From a virus, in IMG/VR virus record IMGVR_UViG_3300050821_001198, positions 62,001 through 126,000 of that record: a stretch of 64,000 nt of DNA; one strand, written 5' to 3'. Below the pieces are notes generated by a model. It worked only from the letters and a program-made list of their open reading frames with translations, did not search any database and was not told the origin of the DNA. The translations under genes and the position numbers were made by a program. Shown here in pieces: positions 14,941-22,210 of this stretch (its first letter is position 1; every line of letters begins with the position of its first letter).

Positions 14941-16046
14941 ACAAAGATGTAAGAGAGGCACTCGAAGCAGAGCGCGCCCGAATGGAGAAGAAGTACGGTC
15001 ACAAGTCTGCCGACATCGGATCGACCCGTGTCAAGCAGAATGTGGTTTCGACGGGCATTCAAGCTCTCGACTACGCCCTAGGAATCGGCGGCTACCCTCG
15101 ACGGTACATGACGGAGATCTTTGGGCCGCCGGACGTAGGGAAGAGCAGTATCCTGGGGATCACCGCCATGGTGAATGCTCAGAATGAGGGGATGACACCG
15201 GGCATCATCGCTCTCGAACCAGGGTTCGACGCGGATTGGGCGGAGCGCCATGGCCTTGACACGGACGGGCTCCTGATCGGTCGGCCAGACGACGGCCACG
15301 CCGCCTTCGCGATGCTTTACGATTGGGTTATCGGGGACACGGTGGACTTCATCTTGTTCGATTCAATTGGGGCGGTCCTGCGCGAATCAGAGACCGACGA
15401 GAAGGCCACCGGACCCGCCGCTATGGGCCAAGCGGGACTCATTACCTGGGGTCTGAAGCGATGTGTCATGCCGCTCTGGAAGAAGAACAAGTGTCTTCTC
15501 CTAATCAACCAGGTTCGTGACGATCAGAAGAGCAAGATCTCCGGGCTACTCGATTCACCGGGCGGTCACGCTCTCAAGCACTCGTGCCCTATTCGGCTCC
15601 AAGTGAAGTTCGGCAAGGAACGGTGGTACGGTAAGGACCATGACGGCGACGAGTCGTACAGCTACACCAATGGCCAGAACATCGTGGTTGCCATCAAGCG
15701 AAACAAGATGTCCGAGGGCACTGGCAAACGTGCTCAGTTCGACTACTTCTATGAAGAGGTCGAAGGCCGACCGTTCGGGATTGACACAACGGCCGACATC
15801 CTCGCTACGGCTCTTCGTGCAGGAGTTATTGCACGAGCGGGAGCCAAGTATCGTCACCCGCTCTTTCCTCTCGCCAAGAGTGGGGAGAATCAGGTAGACG
15901 GCAAGGATGGTGTAGAGCAGTTCTTCAAGGACAATCCCCGGGCCGTGGAGACCATCCGCAACGAGATGATGACAGTCATGCGTGCGCGGCTCGAAGCAAA
16001 AGGATCAAGACCTGTAGAGAGCGACGACGTAGATGGCGAGGGCTAG
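14937..16046 (+). CDS. recA: RecA-like recombinase
   Basis: 369 residues. Walker A GPPDVGKSS (63-71), Walker B DFILFDSIGAV near 140, the LLINQVRDD segment and a GGHALKHS stretch that matches the RecA L2/ATP-cap region. Catalyses strand exchange during phage recombination and recombination-dependent replication. Coupled to dnaE by ATGA and followed by nuclease and resolvase genes. Confidence 0.9.
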   Translation: MNKDVREALEAERARMEKKYGHKSADIGSTRVKQNVVSTGIQALDYALGIGGYPRRYMTEIFGPPDVGKSSILGITAMVNAQNEGMTPGIIALEPGFDADWAERHGLDTDGLLIGRPDDGHAAFAMLYDWVIGDTVDFILFDSIGAVLRESETDEKATGPAAMGQAGLITWGLKRCVMPLWKKNKCLLLINQVRDDQKSKISGLLDSPGGHALKHSCPIRLQVKFGKERWYGKDHDGDESYSYTNGQNIVVAIKRNKMSEGTGKRAQFDYFYEEVEGRPFGIDTTADILATALRAGVIARAGAKYRHPLFPLAKSGENQVDGKDGVEQFFKDNPRAVETIRNEMMTVMRARLEAKGSRPVESDDVDGEG

Positions 16047-16383
16047 GGGTGAAAACAAGGATAGGTCACTTGTTCATGAGGAATGGATTGCTCGGCGCTA
16101 CGGCGGTCACCGTACGAGTAATTCCGGGGCGTCGGACCTCGATCCGGGAGATGTTCGGTGTCCAAACGACCTCTTTGAATGCAAGACCACCGGGTTTCCC
16201 GGCCACCCTTCTACTGCACCCCTACTACACGTCTTCACCAAGGTCGCGGACGAGGCATACGCCGCCGGTCTCGAACCGGCTGTAGCACTCCAATACTTCG
16301 ATCCCGACAATTTCCTAGCAAACGATGAGGGCTGGGTCAATCTAGTCGTCCGAACCGTGGAATACGATCTTGCCCATGGGTAA
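16033..16383 (+). CDS. PD-(D/E)XK nuclease, Holliday junction resolvase-like
   Basis: 116 residues. N-terminal Glu, then YGGHRTSNSGASDLDPGDV...LFECKTT, the Asp and ExK arrangement of small archaeal Hjc-type resolvases and related phage nucleases. Lies between recA and two further recombination nucleases. The nuclease fold is clear; junction specificity is inferred. Overlaps recA by 14 nt. Confidence 0.72.
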   Translation: MARARGENKDRSLVHEEWIARRYGGHRTSNSGASDLDPGDVRCPNDLFECKTTGFPGHPSTAPLLHVFTKVADEAYAAGLEPAVALQYFDPDNFLANDEGWVNLVVRTVEYDLAHG

Positions 16384-17248
16384 CTTCAAGGTCGCCGCCA
16401 CTAATCGAACGCTGATGCAGTCCCTCAACCTGGGGTATCGAGTCGCACCGGCCATCGACAACTGGCTGGACAATAATCCGGAGAAGGAGTGGGGCTTTCA
16501 CTTTGAGCCCAAGATCCCTGATGACGCTTGGCACCCTTCTGGGGATTGCACGCCTAGCGTTTACGATCTCTGGTTGAAGGCCACCGGAGCCGCTGTCAGG
16601 AAACCCCTCTCGGTTGGGCTCAAGAAGACGTTTGGGGTGGGCCATTACTACCATCAGTGGATTCAGTGGATTCTCAGGGACGAACTTCAGTGGTGCAAGC
16701 CCGAGGACGTGGAACGTCGTGGGGGCTCATGGTGGGGCGAGCGAGAGTTCCTTGAACACGCCGACTACGACAACCCGACACCGGCTCCGGAGAACGCCTG
16801 GGGGCTTTGGCCGGGGAAGATGTGTGATGACCGTCTGGAGGGGTATTTCAAGCCCTCTCCGTTCCACTGGTCAACCGGATCGGCCGATATCGCGCCACTT
16901 GTCTTGCCTGATGCGACCAATTTATTGTTCGACATCAAGTCAATAAGTGGTAGTGACGCTAAGTTTGACACCCCTCCTGCCCGCTATGTGGACAAGTGGG
17001 AATGTCAGGCGTGCATTTACCTGGACTGGTTCCCGGAGTGCGAAGAGGCTATCTTCTTTGGCGTCAGCAAGGAGAATCCGCATGGATTCAAGGAGTGGGT
17101 CTTCAAGCCCAACCCTCCGCTAGTGGAAGCCATCTACGAGAAGTGGCAGTTGGTAACGTTTCTGATCGATGAGGGGATCACGCCGGATGAGGAAGACGCT
17201 GACCTCTGGATTGATCTACCTCTACAGGGAATCGTATGCGCCTCCTAG
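16376..17248 (+). CDS. Cas4/RecB-like PD-(D/E)XK exonuclease
   Basis: 290 residues. The core STGSADIAPL...LLFDIKSIS has the GxxD and (D/E)xK nuclease signature, followed by YVDKWECQACIYLDWF, the QxxxY-type motif of the RecB nuclease family. Early Cys residues could form part of an iron-sulfur or zinc site, but the four-Cys set of Cas4 is not clear. Probably processes DNA ends for RecA. ATG 16376 chosen; overlaps both neighbours. Confidence 0.72.
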   Translation: MGNFKVAATNRTLMQSLNLGYRVAPAIDNWLDNNPEKEWGFHFEPKIPDDAWHPSGDCTPSVYDLWLKATGAAVRKPLSVGLKKTFGVGHYYHQWIQWILRDELQWCKPEDVERRGGSWWGEREFLEHADYDNPTPAPENAWGLWPGKMCDDRLEGYFKPSPFHWSTGSADIAPLVLPDATNLLFDIKSISGSDAKFDTPPARYVDKWECQACIYLDWFPECEEAIFFGVSKENPHGFKEWVFKPNPPLVEAIYEKWQLVTFLIDEGITPDEEDADLWIDLPLQGIVCAS

Positions 17249-17766
17249 CGATGGATACGGGTGCCAAGAGAATGGGCTGGAGTGTTCTCGACGCCTATGA
17301 GGATTTCACTGAGATCGGGTACATTGCCTCTGGTGTCATGGGGCTCGATAAGCCCGAGGACGAGCCTTGGCAGGATTATCGCCTGCGACTGATTCGTTAC
17401 TGGTCGATTGAGGGCGACCAACTACTCAGAACCTACTCGCCAACCCGATTCGCCAACGAAACGATGCCCGTCATCGGCGTCGGGAAGGCATCCGCCCAAT
17501 CAGTGCTTGCTAACGCGGCTCTGGCGTCCATGCAAACCGTGGTGAACATCCACGAGATTCCGATTACACAAGTAGCCGCCGTGTCTGTGAAGGCACGGAT
17601 AGGAGGGGGACGATCCGCCACGAAACCAAAGGTCCGTGACGGTGTAATCTCCCTCCTGCCCGAACTGGCCCGTCGCAAGTCCGATTGGACGAAAGCCGAC
17701 AAGTTCGATGAGCCCGATGCCATTGCGGTCGGGCTAGTAGCGCTGGGAGCCAGATGCCCACGCTAA
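17236..17766 (+). CDS. ruvC: RuvC-like Holliday junction resolvase
   Basis: 176 residues. RNase H-fold catalytic acids are visible: LLAMDTGAKRMGWSV (first Asp), FANETMPVIG (Glu), and FDEPDAIAVGL (two Asp) near the end. Size equals bacterial RuvC. Resolves four-way junctions formed by the phage recombinase. Overlaps neighbours on both sides. Confidence 0.85.
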   Translation: MRLLAMDTGAKRMGWSVLDAYEDFTEIGYIASGVMGLDKPEDEPWQDYRLRLIRYWSIEGDQLLRTYSPTRFANETMPVIGVGKASAQSVLANAALASMQTVVNIHEIPITQVAAVSVKARIGGGRSATKPKVRDGVISLLPELARRKSDWTKADKFDEPDAIAVGLVALGARCPR

Positions 17767-18293
17767 TGGACGCCGGAACGACAGGAAGTACATTGACGAC
17801 CACAGCGCAAGACCAATACGCGAGGGTGATGGAACGAGGTATCCGTCTCTTCAAGGAAAACTATACCCTCCCTACAGAGGAAACCCCGCCTCACCGGGTC
17901 CTCAAGGAGATCCTGAGGAACTACATCAGTTGGCGTGACCATCTGGCATCCAGGGGGTTCCAGGATGACGTGATCGAACACAGTTACTTCGTCGCTGACA
18001 ACTCAACCGACCCTCCGGGCATCCGTAAGGTCACCCTGTCGATCTCGTTCTCTGACCTCCAGAACTGCCTACTACCGCAGTCCAAGGGCGGTGTGCTGTC
18101 TGAGCGCAAGCGAGAGGCCCTTCTCTACAACATCGTCTTCGACTGGAAGCAGAAGGATGTCGCCGCGAAGATGGGAATTACCCCGGTATCGGTCGGTCAG
18201 TACGCCGATCTTGCGCTCCGTCAGCTAGCCAAGCTCTACTTCACCGAAGAGGACATGGCAACGAGCCAGTACGACTACGGGAGGACCAAGTAA
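17754..18293 (+). CDS. Sigma factor region 4-like helix-turn-helix protein
   Basis: 179 residues. The C-terminal third (LSERKREALLYNIV...QKDVAAKMGITPVSVGQYADLALRQLAK) matches sigma-70 region 4, the helix-turn-helix that reads -35 elements. The N-terminal part shows no region 2. It may be a degenerate sigma factor, a polymerase-binding regulator or simply an HTH protein. ATG 17754 has GGGAG at 5-nt spacing; ATG 17766 (TAATG overlap) is the alternative. Confidence 0.65.
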   Translation: MPTLMDAGTTGSTLTTTAQDQYARVMERGIRLFKENYTLPTEETPPHRVLKEILRNYISWRDHLASRGFQDDVIEHSYFVADNSTDPPGIRKVTLSISFSDLQNCLLPQSKGGVLSERKREALLYNIVFDWKQKDVAAKMGITPVSVGQYADLALRQLAKLYFTEEDMATSQYDYGRTK

Positions 18294-18805
18294 TGTCCAC
18301 TATGCGTAGACGATTCTGGAAGAAGGAAGACGCTCCCGAGTATATCGAGGGTCAGTCATATACGGCCCATCAGATCGAGCTAATGGCCGACGCAATCCTC
18401 AAGGCTGACTCCAAGCGAGAGATGTGTCGTCAGTGTGCAGGGCAGGGCGAGAAGACCGGCGAGAAGAAGATCGGGCCACAGTTCATGTACGACGAGGATG
18501 GAATCGTTCTCGGTCCTCTCCTGGACGGCGAGGGTCACCAGCTTGGTGTCGTCTTCTACGAGCTTATGTGCTCGAACGGACACACTTGGTTTGAGGGCGA
18601 AGGCAAGGCCAAGGGATTCAAGGGTGAGAACCCGGTCCTCCTAGAAGAGCACATCATCGCCCGCAAGCGGCGCGAGATTATGTGTGAGAACGGCACTCCA
18701 GACCCGAACATCGTGGCAGGGATGTACAACAAGACTCACCCTGATGGTCGCCGGGTGAACAGTCAAGAATCGCGAGAAACCCATGGCGCGAGCTTCTACT
18801 CCTAG
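18293..18805 (+). CDS. Hypothetical protein, paralogue of the protein at 56898
   Basis: 170 residues. A Cys pair CRQCAGQGEKTG near 45 resembles a zinc knuckle. The C-terminal 45 residues (REIMCENGTPD...THPDGRR) and a YTAHQIELMADAIL helix recur in the protein at 56898-57269, so the two are paralogues. TAATG overlap with the sigma-like gene. Function unknown. Confidence 0.7.
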   Translation: MSTMRRRFWKKEDAPEYIEGQSYTAHQIELMADAILKADSKREMCRQCAGQGEKTGEKKIGPQFMYDEDGIVLGPLLDGEGHQLGVVFYELMCSNGHTWFEGEGKAKGFKGENPVLLEEHIIARKRREIMCENGTPDPNIVAGMYNKTHPDGRRVNSQESRETHGASFYS

Positions 18806-18814
18806 GACTTCGAG

Positions 18815-19486
18815 ATGAACGAAGAGATCGAGGTAGACGGGTACTCTGACGGGGAGGACGAGTCCGCCCGCAAGAAGAACAGCCGACGTAAGAGTCGAGT
18901 GATTGCCGCTGGCACAGCCAGTGTCGAGCCGCCGTCGCTCTACTTCGACGGCCGCTGTCACTGTTGCATACACGAGTACCGGAAGACCATCGACAAGCTC
19001 TGCGTGACCTCCAACATCTCACCAACAGAGATCGCCCGTATGTTTGGGGTCAGTCGAGCCTCTGTGGTGAACCACGGGAAGAATCACCTTGACTACGCCG
19101 AGGCGTCCATTCGTCGTGTCATCGAAGCAGAGGCATCCGCCACCCAGGAGAACGTCGAGGATGGTGTTAGAGGTATCCTGGCACGCCGTGTCTTCCTCTC
19201 GTCGTACATCCAACGCACAATGGAGGCTCTCCTGAACAACGAATTGCCTCTATCGGGTAAGGAGGCAATGGCGGCGATCAACATGCTCACTCAGTACGAA
19301 GAGTCCGAGACCGTGGCACAGATGGCGGAGCTTCAGGACCAGTTTGACGCCTTCCAGCAGGCGATGAAAGAGATCGTACCTGCGGATGCGTGGTACGCTA
19401 TCGTTGCACGCACGGAAGAGATCTACAAGACAAGTGGCATGATGGCTAAGCTGAAGCAGATTACCGAGGGGCAGGATGGCGCATAA
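18815..19486 (+). CDS. Helix-turn-helix DNA-binding protein
   Basis: 223 residues: basic N-terminus (KKNSRRKSR), Cys cluster CHCC near 50, and a helix-turn-helix ISPTEIARMFGVSRASVVNHGKNHL near 70-95, then a long helical region. The layout resembles small terminase subunits and phage regulators. A terminase call is not supported, because no large subunit is nearby. Overlaps the helicase gene by 11 nt. Confidence 0.65.
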   Translation: MNEEIEVDGYSDGEDESARKKNSRRKSRVIAAGTASVEPPSLYFDGRCHCCIHEYRKTIDKLCVTSNISPTEIARMFGVSRASVVNHGKNHLDYAEASIRRVIEAEASATQENVEDGVRGILARRVFLSSYIQRTMEALLNNELPLSGKEAMAAINMLTQYEESETVAQMAELQDQFDAFQQAMKEIVPADAWYAIVARTEEIYKTSGMMAKLKQITEGQDGA

Positions 19487-21419
19487 TGTCCTCACCCCTG
19501 AGCTTGTTGAGGAAATATCAGCGAATGCCGCTGAGGACCGATGGTTGGTCCTTGATCAACACAAGTCTTATCCGGGATACTGGAAGGTTCAATGTGTCAG
19601 TCCCGACTACCTACTTGTGTTCTCGGACCTTATCGGTCCCCATCGGGTCATATCCCCGGCAGAACTCCCAGATCTGCTTGAGCTTGCAAGTAGAAGCGGT
19701 TACGAGGTTGCGTTCGGAGAGGACCCTCTCGGAATCCTATCCTCGTATGAGCACCTAAACGATCCTCCGGAAGTGACTATCAACAGTCACTTCGAGAATA
19801 CCGTCAACGGATTGCTGCCCTACCAGGTACAGGGCTACAACGCGCTCAAGGACGTAGAAGGTGCAGCGGCCCTCTGGACGACCGGCTCCGGGAAGACCGT
19901 TCTGGCAACCGCCCTGATCATGTACCACTTCATGAAGGGTCACTCGGACGCCTGTTTCTTTCTAGTCAAGGCCAACAACAAGATCAACACTCAGCGATGG
20001 CTCAAGCAGCTAGGGGACCTTGACTCCATTGTGATCGAGGGTACGAAGCCACAACGCGAGAAGCGATACCTCGAATTCTACGACGCACTCGATGATGGAC
20101 GCCACCCTATTGCCATCACGAACTACGAGAAGTTCCGTGACGACTTCTGCTGGTTCGAGAAGAGCAAGAAGGACATTTGGCTGCCCCGGCTGCATGAGTG
20201 GTGCGAGCCGATCTTCGACTCAAACCTGTTCTTGATCTGGGATGAGGCTCCCACGAAGCTCAAGAGCCGCGACAGCAAGCTCTACAAGGGCGTCTGCCGT
20301 TCGCTCTATGAGACAAACGCCCCGGCCGTGGATTGGACTAAGCGGCGCTCTCCCGGCCTCAGACAGCTTGTTTTGACGGCCACTCCCATCGAGATCGACC
20401 CGGAGGATTGGTTCAACGTCGAGCGGCTCATCAACGGGGGTAGAACATACGGCACTGTGACCGCCTTCCGAGACCGTTACGCTGCGGCCTATGACTACTT
20501 CAATGAGAACAAAGTCATCTTGTGGAAGGATCTCGATGACATCGCTCTCCGGGCCTCCGGGATCGTTCACCGAGTGGACAAGAGTCACCCCGACATCGCT
20601 GCTCAGTTCCCCAAGGTCGTGCAGGAGATCGTTGAGATCGATTGGGAGTGGAACGACTACCTGGCATACAAGAAGGTCATGAAGGAGCTACGCAAGGAGC
20701 TTGAGGAAGCGGAAGAGCAGAATATCACGGTGCTGGCCGCCATCGCCATCGGACAAATGCTCTGTGACGCTCCCGAGATGGTGCTCAACTCTGCCGCCGT
20801 CCGCGAGACGTGGGAAGCTCTAGGGCCGGATGTGCCTCCGGAGGGGTCTGCGACGGCCCTGGCGCTCTGTAGAGCCCTTGCGGGGTACAAGCTGACGAAC
20901 TCCCGCCACACTAAGATCCAGACCCTTAGAGAGCTTCTCACAGAGCGACACCCGACTGAAAAGTGCCTTGTCTACACGATCTACAACCAAGCGCTGCTGC
21001 CGATGATGTCGGACTGGCTGGACTTGTGGGGTGTCAGTCACGTAGTGTACTCCGGAACAAACGCTCAGAAACAGTATGCGGAGGATGTTTTCAAGTCTGA
21101 CCCCTCTATTCGCGTCTTCCTTTCATCTGACGCCGGATCGGACTCGCTAAACCTCGAAGTGGCATCAGTCGGGATCAACTACGATCTCCCCTGGAACTAC
21201 TCCCGGTACATGCAGAGGATAGGACGTAACGAGCGAGCCACATCCAATTTTGACACCGTGTACTGGTACGACCTACTTATGACTCACAGTGTTGAGATGC
21301 GGCGTCAGAAGCTCATCGGAACCAAGAAGGGCTATCACGAGGGACTGACGGGTCGTGCCAGCGCGGAGTCCAGGTCTTCGCGAATGAGCAGGCAGGACTT
21401 GCTTGATATCCTAGGCTGA
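19476..21419 (+). CDS. SNF2-type superfamily 2 helicase
   Basis: 647 residues. Helicase motifs in order: LLPYQVQGYNAL (Q/Ia region), WTTGSGKT (Walker A, near 133), LIWDEAP (DEAx box, near 253), LTATPIE (motif III), SSDAGSDSLNL (motif V) and QRIGRNER (motif VI). ATP-driven DNA translocase, probably in recombination or replication restart. Last plus-strand gene before the convergent minus-strand cassette. Confidence 0.86.
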   Translation: MAHNVLTPELVEEISANAAEDRWLVLDQHKSYPGYWKVQCVSPDYLLVFSDLIGPHRVISPAELPDLLELASRSGYEVAFGEDPLGILSSYEHLNDPPEVTINSHFENTVNGLLPYQVQGYNALKDVEGAAALWTTGSGKTVLATALIMYHFMKGHSDACFFLVKANNKINTQRWLKQLGDLDSIVIEGTKPQREKRYLEFYDALDDGRHPIAITNYEKFRDDFCWFEKSKKDIWLPRLHEWCEPIFDSNLFLIWDEAPTKLKSRDSKLYKGVCRSLYETNAPAVDWTKRRSPGLRQLVLTATPIEIDPEDWFNVERLINGGRTYGTVTAFRDRYAAAYDYFNENKVILWKDLDDIALRASGIVHRVDKSHPDIAAQFPKVVQEIVEIDWEWNDYLAYKKVMKELRKELEEAEEQNITVLAAIAIGQMLCDAPEMVLNSAAVRETWEALGPDVPPEGSATALALCRALAGYKLTNSRHTKIQTLRELLTERHPTEKCLVYTIYNQALLPMMSDWLDLWGVSHVVYSGTNAQKQYAEDVFKSDPSIRVFLSSDAGSDSLNLEVASVGINYDLPWNYSRYMQRIGRNERATSNFDTVYWYDLLMTHSVEMRRQKLIGTKKGYHEGLTGRASAESRSSRMSRQDLLDILG

Positions 21420-21578
21420 CATGCACTTCTCGCGCAATAGCGGGAGTCAGGGTCGCGTGGTCACGGGAGGAATCGGTAGGCGCTGGGGAAGGTGAACGCC
21501 GCCCAGGTAGGTGCTGACGAGCCCGGACGCGAGCACCGTCGTCCAGCGGGGACGGTCACGGCGCGGCCTCCGGAAGCA
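21420..21578. other. Convergent gap of about 160 bp
   Basis: Between the plus-strand helicase stop and the minus-strand lipoprotein stop. A GC hairpin around TCTCGC-GCAATA-GCGGGA (near 21427-21445) has no U-tract. Short minus-strand frames exist (a GTG at about 21559 behind GGAGG gives 32 residues), but none is convincing. GC-rich like the cassette to its right. Confidence 0.5.
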
Positions 21579-21674
21579 TCAGTACGCCCCCGCATTCCAC
21601 GCGCCGGTGGCGCCGCACCCGGCCAGCATCGGCAGCGTGCCGATGAGCAGAACGGTCAGGATCTTCCTAGTCAT
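21579..21674 (-). CDS. Tiny predicted lipoprotein (31 aa)
   Basis: ATG 21674 overlaps the upstream stop as ATGA. The product has a short basic start (MTRK), a hydrophobic stretch and the lipobox LAGC at residues 17-20, leaving a 12-residue mature peptide. Signal peptidase II processing is predicted. Lysis lipopeptides, o-spanins and superinfection-exclusion lipoproteins are all possible. Too short to be found by ordinary ORF cut-offs. Confidence 0.6.
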   Translation of the reverse strand: MTRKILTVLLIGTLPMLAGCGATGAWNAGAY

Positions 21675-22210
21675 TTCTCTTCCTCCGTTAGAGGCTTGCG
21701 CCATTCGGGCTCGGGCGCCTCGCCGCGTTTGAAAGCGGCGTACTGGTCCATCCGGCCGCCCTCAGAGGTGTCGCAGATCAGATAGCCGGACGCATGCTCT
21801 GTGCCGTGGACGAACCCGACCTTCCGCATCGCGTCGTCGGACGGAGCGTGCGGGACCGTGACAAACGTCGCGATCCCCCGCTCGCGGAAGTAACCGGGAA
21901 GCGTTGAGACGAGCTTTGTAAGCAGGCCGCCGTCGTTCGACTGGAGCCACTTGAACTCCAGCCAGTCGCCGTTGCGGACGATCTCGCACCAGTCGCCGTT
22001 CTCCCAGTGGAGACGGTAGAACCGGAACGGAGGGCGGTCGTCATGCTCGATCGACGCCGCACCGACCACCTCCAAGAGGCCGTCCGTGTCGATGTCCAGG
22101 ATGCCCGCGTCGCCTCGTGCGAGGAGTTCCTGCTTCGCGGCCTCTGCGATGAGCTGCGCGCGGATCGCCCATGCATCCTGCTTAGTGCTCTGACGCTTTA
22201 GAACGTCCAT
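21671..22210 (-). CDS. Hypothetical protein downstream of tail fibre (179 aa)
   Basis: 179 residues from ATG 22210, which overlaps the tail fibre stop by 13 nt. A longer open frame to 22543 is a shadow of the fibre's Gly-rich end. The C-terminal half (FVTVPHAPSDDAMRKVGFVHG...GYLICD) has the rhythm of a GNAT acetyltransferase, but the acetyl-CoA loop is not clear. Could be a fibre chaperone or modifier by position. Confidence 0.6.
   Translation of the reverse strand: MDVLKRQSTKQDAWAIRAQLIAEAAKQELLARGDAGILDIDTDGLLEVVGAASIEHDDRPPFRFYRLHWENGDWCEIVRNGDWLEFKWLQSNDGGLLTKLVSTLPGYFRERGIATFVTVPHAPSDDAMRKVGFVHGTEHASGYLICDTSEGGRMDQYAAFKRGEAPEPEWRKPLTEEEK

Noticed and set aside
18811-18817. Possible leaderless -10 (TAGGAC) before the gene at 18815
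   Set aside because: No -35 at proper distance and the gene lies inside a tightly packed operon.
18815-19486. Small terminase subunit call
   Set aside because: Only an HTH and helical region are seen; no large terminase nearby and the gene sits in the replication operon.
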